Position numbers and translations under genes: made by a program
Notes under the pieces: generated by a model
Seen by the model: only the letters and a program-made list of their open reading frames with translations
Told to the model about the DNA's origin: nothing
The model's database searches: none
NCBI GenBank assembly: GCA_964017125.1
Contig: OZ024907.1
Span: 20,640,187 to 20,704,186, forward strand
Length of the DNA stretch: 64,000 nucleotides
From: Flabesymbios commensalis
Taxonomy: Eukaryota; Annelida; Polychaeta; Terebellida; Flabelligeridae
Direction of reading: 5' to 3'
In this document: in pieces, positions 30,190 through 41,634 of the stretch
How the letters are laid out: the number at the start of each line of letters is the position of its first letter
How positions within the stretch are numbered: position 1 is the first letter of the stretch

Positions 30190-31222
30190 GAGCAAAGTGC
30201 CCTAAGTTCGTGCACCTAAGCAGTTTATTGAATTTATCAAGACATACACATGTTAAAATAGTTTTGTGGCTGTGTTGATAAAACATATAAATGTGGAACC
30301 AAAAAAATACGAAATTATGAAAAAGTGATTAGGACGACCAGAGAGGAATCAATTTTTCACGTTGGGAATCAAGTGCCTAAGTTCGAATGGTGTGTGCCTC
30401 AGCTCGATGAAGGTCCCCCATGAGGACCAGAGCCCTTAGAAAGACGAACAATTGACCAGGCCATGCCATATTTCCAGACTATTCATAGTTTATAGTTAAT
30501 TTATTCACTTGGATTCACTAATAGGGCAGTAAGATTGAAAATTTAAAAAATCAGTATTTTTTTCATTATTTTAGCTTTTTATAGCTATACATTTTATTAT
30601 TCTGTATGTAAAACCATTTTGAAAACCTTCCCCCTGAAACATATTCACTTCAAAGCTATTAAAACATGGAGATGGACATCAGAAAGTGCTTTCCTGAAAG
30701 AGACATAAGATAAACACATTTTGAACAAAAATTAATAGAGATAATGGCAACTAAATATTTTCCAAATAAAGTTATTATGAACACAAATCGAACTTAGGCA
30801 CAGGTGATTAAAATTGTTCCTAAGTTCGAGCACCCCCACCAGCGCTTAATGCTTGGATGCTAAACAATATTGGACGTCTTAGGGCATAGCCTCAAACCAT
30901 AATGGCCACTAAAAAGTATTTGTTTGAGGAAAAAATGATTCTATTTGAAATATGAATTAATTTTTGATGTTATAAATGTTAAGGAAAAAAGAAAAAGACC
31001 CAAAAACGCATTTTCATAATATTATGATATCAATTAAAATAAAATTTCACTTTACTTTGTTGATTTTTTAATCCCAAGCAAATGCCATGTTATCGCCCAT
31101 TCCCGTTTTTTTCGGCACCTAAATAAATCCCACCGATAAATCCCACAGTGGAAGTTTGCTGGCCTCCAAAAATCAAATAATGATCGAACTTAGGATCTAA
31201 TCGAACTTATGGCACCTTGCTC
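30190..31222. mobile_element. 1.03-kb TIR element with repeated phrase CCTAAGTTCGA
   Basis: GAGCAAAGTGCCCTAAGTTC at 30190 is mirrored by GAACTTATGGCACCTTGCTC ending at 31222, with TA on both sides. The phrase CCTAAGTTCG or CGAACTTAGG recurs at 30201, 30373, 30790, 30821, 31185 and 31201 in both orientations. The element is non-coding and AT-rich inside. It has the same plan as 18646-19719 but an unrelated sequence. Confidence 0.8.
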
Positions 31223-31224
31223 TA

Positions 31225-32339
31225 TCAACAGTTCATAGGGAAACCCTTGGATAAGATCATTATATTATTTTTTATCATTGTTGCCATGCTTCATCATAGC
31301 CAGTGAGTATTTTAGGATCAATTTGAAAGGAACCAATCCACATTAAATTAAGTGGGTGCCGCCATTTTTAATATTTTTCGGTTCTAGGAGCCAATAAAAT
31401 AGCTGAAATGCACCGATCGATTTCGGCAAGCAACATGATATAAGTGGACATATAACCTGTATCTGCCGTTTTGGTAGAACAATTCATATTTGGTCCACTT
31501 ATCAAAAATATCCATACAAGACAAATACACATTTGGGGTACAAGCAGGATAACTTTAGGCATTTGGGGTAACCTCAGGTCCTGTTGGTGTCAGAAACTCA
31601 AAATATCAGTTTTCCAAATAAAGTTTGCTGTATTGATCAGTGAACTAATTTATCCTTTTTTATTTCTTTGATTCATCGTAATGATCATTCTTTAACATAG
31701 CCATTTCCTAATTTGGAAGGAACCAATTTAATTACATTGAGCTGGTGCTACCTGTTTTAGTGTTTTACATGAATTCAGATAGGCCTAACAGAGAAAATGG
31801 CTGAAAATGCAGTTATGCAATTACATAGCCTACACGTCCTTGTGACGACCCGGCATGGGGAGGTGATTCTGGTATGTGTGAGGTTCACCATTCCAATCAG
31901 AGTTCTTCCCTGCTGCGATCTGGTACCCTGCACCCAACTATAGGGGCCTAAGTTCCTGTTCACACACAAATGAGGCCAACATTCAATCAAGCAATCAATC
32001 AATCAGTGTCACACAAGCTCAAAGGCATGCATATCTGCTGCTTACACGCGGATAGCTTTTCGAACAAATAGTAGTTACTATATATGGTGATGTAGGCCTA
32101 CTACCTTGGCGTGAAGGAGGTACCCGGGTATGAAGCACCACCAGCTGCTAAAGTACCAAGAACTCCCACTGACTATGATGCATATGTGCTTCCCTTTGTC
32201 ATGTGCTTGTATAAATAGTGTGACACCACAACGTGGGTGATGTTGAAAGGTGACTTTTCATCAATAATTATTATCACCTTGTTCTCCACTGGTTGAGCAT
32301 TCCGCCTTCGTCCTCTTTCACAGTTACTGTACATCACTT
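31225..32339. other. Intergenic with a diverged tandem duplication and a SINE-like tail
   Basis: 31245-31375 and 31640-31760 share scattered words (GAAAGGAACCAATCCA against GGAAGGAACCAATTTA, then a GGTGC motif), suggesting an old tandem duplication with a period of about 380 bp. A tetranucleotide tail CAATCAAGCAATCAATCAA at 31983-32005 may end an unrecognised SINE. Both are tentative. Confidence 0.35.
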
Positions 32340-32630
32340 TTGCTGCGGAATAAGATCATTGCCCAGATGACCGATTCAGTCTTGAAGAATCTCCGAGTTG
32401 ATGAAATGGTCGCAGCCACTCTCACCTCACAAGCTAAATCTAGATTTTCGTGTCGCCTACCTGAGAGAAAAATAGCATACGATGGAACTCTATTTGATTG
32501 CCGAGGACCAAAAATGATGAGCGGTGATACAGCATTTTCGGTCGCAGCTGCTCCACTCTGGAGATTCTGTTGTCAATACAATCTATAGACAGTTTAAAAC
32601 AAAGTTTAGGCAGTTTTAAAAAAAACATGT
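32340..32630 (+). mobile_element. LINE 3' coding remnant
   Basis: The frame 32340-32588 ends in SGDTAFSVAAAPLWRFCCQ, a recognisable relative of the GDRAFSVAAPRLWNSLP motif at the C-terminus of many CR1/Jockey-type LINEs. Only the last 80-100 codons survive. Confidence 0.6.
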
Positions 32631-32974
32631 GAAAGCTGTTTTTTACCAGACACTACGCATGAAAATAATGGATTTGCGTATTCGGCAGACGCAGACGTTT
32701 GTATTCGGCAGACATTGGGTCAAATACACCTGAGCAAATGCAAATTTGTAAACTGTCCTAGAAATTTGCAAGTACAAATTAATTTTATAAGAGTACAAAG
32801 CATACATTTTTAATCCGATTTTGTTTGTTTTAACTTTAAGTATATTTGACACAGAAAGTTTAATAATGTGATTGATGAAGATTTTCCAATATAAGTATTA
32901 TTCGAGATTAAAAACAAAGTATTAATGCAAGTGGTGACAAAATAGAATAGGCACTAATCTATCAAACACAACAC

Positions 32975-33072
32975 GTTGTAGGTTTCCCTTGTTGTTGTAA
33001 TGTTGGTCCGTCGTCTTCGACGCTCGCCCAACATTTAAAGAAAATTGGGTCACCGACTCAATTGTTTACCTG
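32975..33072. mobile_element. Palindromic MITE copy (CGTCGTAGACG family)
   Basis: The centre GGTCCGTCGTCTTCGACGCT lies between a left end ATCAAACACAACACGTTG and a right end ATTGTTTACCTGG. It is moderately diverged. Confidence 0.7.
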
Positions 33073-34746
33073 GAAGGCGCATCAACATTTCAGGTATTAA
33101 ACATTTAAATCAACCTTTTAAAAACATACGCAATTTTGTATCGCATATATTTTCTGTGTAATCGTAAAATGGTTCATGCCTTCAACAACGTGCATTAAAT
33201 AATTATATTTTAAAGCTTATATGAATGGACAGCATGTTAATTAGCCACGCCACATATCTTTTTTTCCGCCGGTGATGGCACCTTAGGCTTAGCACCCAAG
33301 ACTGAAGTGATGTACATTCCATGTTTAGCACGTTTAATAACACGTATAAATATATCATATATAATGTGCACAGAAATTGTATGAGAGAGGTAAGCCCTAT
33401 TTAGACATCTAAATCATTAATTTGTTCACTTTGATTTGTATGGCTATATTCTATAAACGCTATTTTTTGGGGCAGATAGTGAAGCAATCGTGCAAATGAT
33501 GATACAAGCATCAAAATTGGTATGTACTCATTAAAGTTTTTTTTTTGAAAAAAAAATTGTTAGCCACTCAAATTTTTAAAATGGCCGCCATTTTCCAAGA
33601 TAGCCGTCATTGGCGATGTAGAAATATTATTTTTCGTCATAAATGAATCAATTTTAATGCAGATGTCAGAATCGAAATGTATGTTTTGCACTAATCATGT
33701 TTATCGATAATCACGATTGAGAAGAAAGAATCGTTATTTTATGACACAAAACAATCTTTCCCAGCAACACGCATATTATATGTTTTGCACTAATCATGGG
33801 AGCTCAAAGCAATGTCAATGCGTCAGGAGCCGGGCAAGAATTTGACCATCGTTGGTGCAATTGAATTGATAGGCTACCAATAAGCTCTCGCTTTTATCTT
33901 TGAGAATGTTAGCTGCTAACGTTAATGAATAAAAGTCACGAATCACTGATTTGGGATCACAGGCGTAGGCCAACCCGAACACCATCTATAATAATACTTA
34001 ATAGACGTTAACACAATTTATAGATAAATCAATTTGGTAGCGCTCAGTCAGATAATTATGTTCTAAGGGGGCAGCCCTATTTACCAGCAATTTGCTTTGA
34101 CAATCATTAATAGTCTATCCCTATTTGACCTATTTCTATAATTGGATGCATGATTCTCAGGCAAACAACTCACTTGTATCACTTTTTTATTAATCACAAA
34201 CCACATAATTTTCGAGCATTTAAATTATGTTGTTGAACCAGAGACACCTACTTCTATAAAATATCGTATGTGACGTCATAAATCAGTAACGAAAACAGCT
34301 AGAATAAATAATATTTACCATAAAACAAGCATGTCGTCAAGGGAGATCAATCTTAAAACAGGTTTATTATCTACCAGTACGAGGACATGTAGGAGGATCT
34401 GTATAGGCATCTACTAGATCTAGATAAGATTTCCATTTTGCTCCATTAAGTAGTCTACTAAGACTAAAAGTGCTACTGAAAATAAATTGACTGTCGGATA
34501 TAATGTCGACTTAAATTCTAGATTTACTCGAAATAATAAATTGGCAGATGTATATAGTCTAACGTTAGGTCTAGTCTACACACAACAATGACACTGACAG
34601 TCACAATTTACTTCGTATTCTCAATCTCAGCACTAAAGTGGCTGAAGGCTTATTTTTAATATTAGGTAAGTTTAGCTTGCAATATAATTAGATCTACTTA
34701 AATTATATTTATAATTCAGTTTCAAGTCATGACTCATGTAGACTAT
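33073..34746. other. Intergenic, nothing recognised
   Basis: AT-rich sequence without a supported gene. The word AAATGGCCGCCATTT near 33579 is a short palindrome, and a related ATGGCCGCCAT occurs at 35636. No RNA gene was seen. Confidence 0.6.
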
Positions 34747-35155
34747 AGGTCGTACGCCCAATATCGCGAACCACGTTTTTCGCCATTTAAAAAATATTTA
34801 CCAGCTGCAATTTTTTTTTTACTTCTATCCAACTGACTAACATGTCCGGCGATCTCCAGGTATAATTTTTGTTTGAAAAATATTTTAACTTGGGAGATCC
34901 TTCCTTTGTTATGTGTAACGTTTTTCGCGAATTTCACTTAATATCGCCCACCGCTCTAATGATGAATGACTTGCACCTGTCATTATACATGACAAAGAAA
35001 GGATCAGACGATTTAAAGTATTTTTTGCCGGAAAAACGGCAGAAATAGGCGCCGGATAACTTGGCAAGTTGAATAAAGTTGAAAAAATTAAAATTTAGTC
35101 ACCAAATATTTTTTAAATGGCAAAAAACGTGGTTCGCGATATTGGCGTACGACCT
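34747..35155. mobile_element. 409-bp TIR element with about 55-bp ends (CGCGAACCACGTTTTT)
   Basis: AGGTCGTACGCCCAATATCG at 34747 continues through CGCGAACCACGTTTTT to TTAAAAAATATTT, and the right end 35103-35155 is its near-exact reverse complement. An internal degenerate copy of the same words (GTAACGTTTTTCGCGAATTT, TAATATCGCCCACCG) lies at 34915-34955. Non-coding. Confidence 0.85.
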
Positions 35156-35194
35156 CTAGTTTCATTGCCCATAAAGGAGTACCAACCTCTGGGA

Positions 35195-35422
35195 TTCCCG
35201 TTACGTAATCACATGGAAATGGAAGCGTAAAAAATTGCTATTTTTCAAATTAAAAAAAACAGCTGCAATATGAAAGAAATTAAGAACTTTTTTAGTCCTA
35301 TTTTGTAATTGTAGAATACGAAAAGCACTAGACTATTTTTAACAAAATTGTTCACTAACATGTTTCCAATGAATAAATAACATCGTTACGTAATCACATT
35401 TCTGTGCGTTACGTAATCACTA
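35195..35422. repeat. Repeated phrase GTTACGTAATCAC
   Basis: GTTACGTAATCACA occurs at 35200, 35390 and 35408, separated by AT-rich sequence. This resembles the phrase-repeat interiors of neighbouring TIR elements, but terminal repeats were not found. Confidence 0.45.
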
Positions 35423-35912
35423 CACTAGTGGTGTAAATTATATAATATTGATATGCTAATTTAATAACTAATTGAGCTCAATTCATTTTGTTTTCTCCAT
35501 CTGATGTAAAAACCTTACAGTAGGCATATACATTCTGAATATTATAGGTTAATAGACCCCTATGTGTTTTTAATGCAAATTTTGTACAAAATTGAATTTA
35601 GAATTTTAACAATTTAAAAACTGGAAAAATCCAATATGGCCGCCATTACACTGTAAATGTATTTTTTTTATTTTTATTAGACTCACACATGCTCCGAAAC
35701 GTTAATAATAATATTTATTTCAATATTTTGGTCTTATTTAGTATAGACTATTTCAAAGAAATTTAAAAACTCGAAAATTCAAGAAGCCGCTTTGACCTAA
35801 TTTCCAATCATGAAATCGATTAAATGATTTTACCCGTCTCAAAAGTGATAAAAAAACAAAGGTTATATCTGACCCCTGCATGTAAACGCATTTTATTACA
35901 CAATAATTTAAT

Positions 35913-38160
35913 TTTAGATCAGAATTAACACGATTAGCACAATTCATAGAAATACCAATAGATCGAAAGGGTAAAAGAACGCTGGTGCTCGGTAATGTAT
36001 ATACGCCACCTAGAGACCTGAATGAAAACTAGCAAACTTTTATTGATGAGTTTACTCCCGTACTATACGATCTTCAAAAAAGGCAATGTGAAGTAGTCAT
36101 AGCAGGAGACTATAACATAGATATGCTAAAAGTAAAACAAAAACCAATATTTAATCAATATCTAGATACACTAATTTCACTTAGCTTTTTTCCCAAAATA
36201 ACGTTGCCTACTAGACTCTCAAATGAACGTGGGACTAATTGAAAACTTTTTATGTAAATTTTCACATGGTTTCCTTCAAACCACTGCTGGAATAGTACCA
36301 TGTGGTATATCTGACCATTTTCCCTACTTTCTATCCCTAGACATTTCTCCATATACCAATAAAAATCCCAAATATATACAAGTAAAAACACGTGGTCCAG
36401 ACGCAATAAACAATTTAATATCAGAAATTCGCAATTCTGATATGACCAGTAAACTCACTTTAAACTTGCGTGCTAATCCAAATTAAAATTATAACTTACT
36501 AACAACAACTATATCCAAAGCAATGGAAAAATCAATGCCAACTAAATTAGTCAAATTCAACAAGAAAAAACATAAAAAATCTAAATGGATTACGCAAGGT
36601 ATCCTCAATTCAATTACTTACAGAAATAAAATGTACAACAAACTGAAAGACACCCCAAAAAAATCGACAGCATATCTAAATATTACACAAACAAACTAAA
36701 AAAACTAAATTTCCTGACCACTTTGTCATCGACGGTAAACAAATAACTGATCAAAAGGCAATTTCAAATGCATTCAGCAATTATTTTGTCAATATTGGAC
36801 CAAATCTAGCCGCTAACATAAAGCTACCCAACCCGAAATCGTTCAAGAATTTTTTAAGAAATCCAACCTCCAATAAATTTAATTTGGCATGTACAAATGA
36901 AGAAAACATCCTAAAAATTATAGATAGATTGCACCCTAAAAGCAGTTGCGGCCCTGATGGAATATCAGTAAAGTTACTTAAAGAAATCAAGCATGAGATA
37001 AGTAAACCAGTCACCTTAATAACCAATCAGTGTATATTGACTGGTGTTTTCCCAGATAAACTAAAAATTGCAAAGGTAATTCCAATCCACAAAAAGGATG
37101 ACAAAAGTCAACTTGAAAACTATAGACCAATTTCTATTTTACCAGCTATTTCAAAGGTTATTGAAAGGGTTATTTTCGATCAAATGCATGATTATTTTCA
37201 CACCAACAAATTATATTTTGAAAGCCAATATGAATTTAGAAAAAAACCCTCCACTGAACTAGCAGCCGTAGAAATGATAGACAGGATCACCCAAGAATTA
37301 GATAAAGGTAACACCCCACTTAATATTTTTCTAGATTTATCCAAGGTTTTTGATAAGATTGATCACGAAATTATGTTATATAAATTAGAATATTATGGAG
37401 TAACAGGACCCGCATAGCAACTATTAGGAAGTTATTTGTCTGATCGCAAACAATATGTTGAATTTGAAAATGTAAAATCTGATTCAAGCAATACAAAGAC
37501 CGGCGTACCTCAAGGGTCAATACTTGGTCCTCTTCTATTTGTTATTTATGTAAAATTTTCACAGCAATAATATATGCAGATGACACCTCACTTTCGAGCA
37601 CTCTCAACACTTTTAGATGTAATACAAATGTGAACATCAACAATGAACTCTCGAAAATAAGTGAATGGGTAAAGATCAACAAGCTGTCCCTTAACACTAA
37701 AAAGACAAAAGCGATGATTTTTCACATGCCTCAAAGACAGGTAACAACTCCAACATTAGAGATTGACGAAACGTCTATAGTGTTTGTCAATAGCTTTAAC
37801 TACCTTGGCATAACCATAGATAAACATTTGAGCTGGCAAGACCATATAAATAGTATTGCAAATAAAATATCCAAATACATCGGAATTATAAATAAACTAA
37901 AAAAATATGTATCGCCCAAAACGTTGCTCTTGATGTACAATTCTTTTATTCTTAGCAGTTTAAACTATGGGATATTGGTTTGGGGTTATAATACTGATAT
38001 GCTTTTTAAACTGCAAAAACAGGCAGTTAGAGTCATTTCCAAGAGCAAATTTAATGCACACACAGATCCCCTTTTCCAAAACTTACAGAGTTTAAAAATA
38101 GAAGATCTACATAAACTAAATGTACTGAAATTTTATTATAAGCTAATTCATTAAAACATT
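35913..38160 (+). mobile_element. AT-rich LINE (Jockey/CR1-like), 5'-truncated and broken
   Basis: It reads from inside an endonuclease (VLGNVYTPPRDLN, VIAGDYNIDMLK, GISDHFPYFLS) through a linker (SSCGPDGISVKLLKEI) into reverse transcriptase (IFLDLSKVFDKIDHEIM, TGVPQGSILGPLLFVIY, a YADDTSLS block in another frame at about 37572). It ends in a thumb/C-terminal part (FNYLGITIDKHLSWQDHI, LNYGILVWGYN). Stops occur in the endonuclease and linker, one ends the frame after YYGVTGPA at 37417, and a small deletion with frameshift sits just before the YADD motif. The 3' end lies beyond 38160, probably before 38500. Confidence 0.88.
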
Positions 38161-38892
38161 CTTTAATACTTTCATACCAATATCATGATTCTCGCACAGC
38201 ACTCCCATATACACTCATATCCTACACAAAATAACAAAAAAACTTGTAGCGCCTAAAATACGACATGAATTTGCAAGGAATTGCATTAGATATAGCATAA
38301 CACAAATAGTTAACACTACTCCTCTTTGTATTACAGAAAAAATGTATACTCATAGTCTCCAGGGTCTTTCCAAATAGGCCTATTTTAAAAAATATGCGCT
38401 AAATCAGTACAAAACATCGATCATGTAATATAGAAAACTGCTACACCTGTTCATAATAAAACTATTATTACACATTCACAGTTTAATTGATTAGCTGGAG
38501 TGTGTATATAAAAAGCTACGCTATAAATTACACGCAGACTGCACGAATGCAAATGAGCGTCATTTGGTAATGTCTGAATAACGGTCTTTTGCATTTACAG
38601 CGAACCATTACAGTATTTTGTTTATTTAACACATTTCTTGATATTAGTTATCGTGAATGATCGAAATCATTAGTGCTATTGTATAGCTATTGTTTTGTGT
38701 TTGATTTTGAATAGTGAGGTTGCTACTTGATAGCGGCACCACAGTGCCTTAAGGTAGTTTTCCCGACTATGTATGGATATATTGCTACAATGTCTTTTCT
38801 GTTATGTTAATGCATATATATGTTTGTACTTTCTTGGTCAAAAAAAAATATGTCTGTCTGTCTGTCAAAAAGTCGCACTTTGTCAATTCCCA
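38161..38892. other. LINE 3' flank and intergenic sequence
   Basis: The first 200-300 bases are probably the remaining 3' part of the LINE. The rest shows only a short GTCT run (38850-38867). No gene evidence. Confidence 0.5.
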
Positions 38893-39350
38893 TAGATGAA
38901 TGAATGAATGAATGAATGAAATCTTATATAGCGCATGTATCCAGCCGGCGGCTGTTCAGAGCGCTGTACATCGAGAGTAACTTAGCAAGGCCTGTTATCA
39001 TTCAAATTCCAACTCAGTCTCCTGGGAGATATACAGCTGAGCTGCCATTGAGGCGCATCAAGCTATTTTTCATTCCAAGCGAATTCGCCTTATGTGCCAA
39101 GTACTCACACATTGTGGATTTTCTGGGGTCTCGCTGGATGGAAACTGCGCCTACGTCCATTGAGGTTCTTTTACGTCCAACTCTAGGTCAGTCAGACGAG
39201 CCATCTGATTTACGTGGTTCTCTGAGCCCCACGAGTGTATACAGCACCTGGCAGTCACCAGGCGGTCACCCATCCAATTATGAACCGGGCGCGACGTCGC
39301 CTAACTTCAGTGATAGAGCCAATCACGATGAGCGAACGCCGTATAGATCT
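38893..39350 (-). mobile_element. 5S-rRNA-derived SINE (SINE3 type) with (ATTC)n tail
   Basis: Read on the minus strand, the 5' head matches 5S rRNA from the first stem to the end: TATACGGCG, ATCACTGAAGTTAGGCGACG, CGCCCGGTT, TTGGATGGGTGACCGCC, TGCCAGGTGCTGTATAC (about 39345-39235). These are the internal promoter regions (box A, intermediate element, box C). A 250-base body of unknown origin follows. The 3' end, GCGCTATATAAG followed by (ATTC)n at 38893-38920, resembles a LINE-mobilised tail. The element is about 458 bp and not too eroded. Flanking duplications could not be fixed. Confidence 0.85.
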
Positions 39351-39525
39351 GAATGAGATCGATTTTTTTCGAAAAATAATAGACGTTTGATAATTTATTT
39401 CTCGGTAAACAAGCTTTAATATGATTACTTGTCAGAGAAAGCATTTCAATGGCGAAATGAGAAATTTCATTTTTATGTGTCTGGTAACGTTTTCCATGGA
39501 ATTCACGTACTCTACTAACGTTACT

Positions 39526-39920
39526 ATACCCAAAGTCACATTAAAAGTGATCAACCAGGATCGCATGTTTTTCGTTGATTTCTCGGTCAATTGTCAACCG
39601 ATTTTCATGAAATTTTGTAACAATCATATTTCAATAGAATCCTAATATCCCTGAGAATTTCGTAAAACTATATATCGAATTTCAAAAGTTAGACCACTTG
39701 ACATGTAATAAATTGAAATTACGACGTCCCATTACACTAATTCTAGAATTTTATTACATGTCAAATGGTCTAACTTTTGAAATATTAAATATAATTTTGC
39801 GAAATTTTTACCGCTGTTAGGATTTGAATAGAAAATGGCCTTTGCAAAATTTCAAGAAAATCGGTTTAGAATTGAAATCGCCGAAAATCATGAGACCCTG
39901 GTTAATTTGACGGCGAGTAT
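39526..39920. mobile_element. Long foldback element, ends ATACTCGCCGTCAAATTAAC, copy 1
   Basis: Nearly the whole element is one imperfect palindrome. AACCAGGATCGCATG at the left mirrors CATGAGACCCTGGTTAATTT at the right, and AAAGTTAGACCACTTGACAT mirrors ATGTCAAATGGTCTAACTTT around the centre ACGTCCCATTACACTAATTC. TATA flanks both ends. A second copy, interrupted by two insertions, is at 45454-46427. Confidence 0.85.
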
Positions 39921-40096
39921 AGTCTAGTTACTATATAGTCTTGCACTTGATCTCAATGAGCACTTTTTAGAGTCATAATAAGTGGATGAGTTATACAAGA
40001 TATGGTCACAGGTGGAGCCTGACCGTTTAAACAATTTTTAACTCAATTCTGAGGTTCACTGGTAACCACTGGTAACCGATGTAGCTCCTTCAGGCA

Positions 40097-40262
40097 CAGT
40101 GGCGTATCCAGGATGTGCAAGAGGAGGGGGCGTAAGCCACATTTTGGCTGAAAAAAAGGTGTTAGCTCCACTTTATTTCAAAAAATGCAATATTTTCACC
40201 AATAAGGGGGGGGGGGGGGACTGTCGTACGCCGGCTCCGCCTTATGCTGGATCCGCCACTGA
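40097..40262. mobile_element. Small hAT-like non-autonomous element
   Basis: CAGTGGCGTATCCAGGATG at the left and GCTGGATCCGCCACTG at the right are inverted repeats of the CAGTGGCGGATCCAG type common in hAT MITEs. The interior has a 13-base G run and no coding. An 8-bp target duplication was not convincing. Confidence 0.7.
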
Positions 40263-40316
40263 GGCATGCTGTAACACTGTCATATATCTGTTTCCGCAGG
40301 ATACTCTGCACACGTT

Positions 40317-40985
40317 TTAGTTTTTAATGCTAGTTTTCAGAATACCATATTTATATAATAGACTATTGCAATAATCAATGTGGGGAATTCTTAGTCCGTG
40401 CACTACCTGTTTGCATGCGTCCACAGTCAGATATTTTCTTATATTTTTTATACAATGCCGTCGATGGTAATTTGCTCCGGGTATGTCACAGTCATTAGCA
40501 GAGAGATTTTGTATAGTACATTTCACTAGTTGTTGTCTAGATCCAAAAAGTATAAATTATGTTTTCATGTCATTCATATTAAGTATATTTTCATCCAACC
40601 AGGCCTTGACCTGTTTGAGTGAATTTTCCAAAACATGTTTTGTATCTGATTCACTATTGCTTTTTGCCCAGAAAACTCTTTTTTTAAAGCATGGTCATTT
40701 GCATATCTGTGGAACAAAAAATTCAAGGTTTTTGGCAAATGAGTAATCATGGTTTATGTTAACCTAGAAATATCTTAGTGATAATTAGCTTTCAGACCAA
40801 TTGATACAATGACCAGGAACTCCAAAATTTGTTGACAAAACCTTCGAGAGTAGGCTTACCAAGTGATCCACAGTGTCAAATGCTGCGATGACGTCTATAG
40901 CCGCTGGTGCAGTCATTCTTTTATTGTCTATATTCAGAAATATATCTGCAGTTATCATGGTTTAGTCTAATTAGTGCCGTTTCGC
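40317..40985 (-). mobile_element. CR1/L2-like LINE reverse transcriptase fossil
   Basis: Minus-strand pieces read AAFDTVDHL (about 40880), CTIQNLSANDCDIPG and then IRKYLTVDACKQVVHGLRI with DYCNSLLY (40526-40330), all standard blocks of CR1/L2-like reverse transcriptases in the right order. The frame is broken many times and both ends are missing. It is the oldest-looking LINE here. Confidence 0.75.
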
Positions 40986-41634
40986 AGCTATAAGGCCTAA
41001 GATATGTCGATAGGCACCCACAAGTGAGGAAAACCTACATAGTATATGCCTACATAATACATTATAAATACAATAAATTAATTTAGTATCACAAAATTAG
41101 TTTTTCCAACCCAACTGTAGTGATTTTCAAGTTACTGATAGAGGAAAAGGGATCGCCATCGAGTTTTGGAATGTCGTAGGAGATATCCTCCTTTAAAAAC
41201 GGACAGGAACGGGTCGTTATAACTGGTCGTTATAAATAAATTTTAAGTCGTCTTGCGTAGGATCTACGCTGATAATCTGGTTCTGAGACCGAGTCCATCT
41301 ATACTGTGACGTCTTGTAGTAAAACAATTTATTAGTCTTTGTGATACTATTTGTTCCTCACCATAGATTTTTATATTATGATATTTACCCTGTACAGGTT
41401 GTCGACGTGGTGAGCGGTGGTTAAAATTTATGCAACAGTGTGTCAATATTGTTTTTGTATAAAAAAGTATCTCATCTATTTCAACACCTATAGTATAATT
41501 TATGCCTGGCCCTAGTAATTTCATTGGATTATGCATTTATACCTGAGATTATGTACGAGCTACAATACAGTATCATAATTATATTCTCATATGTTTCAGT
41601 TCCCAAGAGTATGTATGTAATCACAGAGAAAATA

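Noticed and set aside
39235-39345. A 5S rRNA gene on the minus strand
   Set aside because: The 5S match continues into a SINE body with an (ATTC)n tail and has many substitutions, so it is a SINE head, not a working gene.
41524-41634. Upstream start at 41524 for the TRIM-DTC protein
   Set aside because: The extra N-terminal residues are hydrophobic and unlike TRIMs, and an acceptor (TTTCAG) at 41595-41600 indicates this part is intron.
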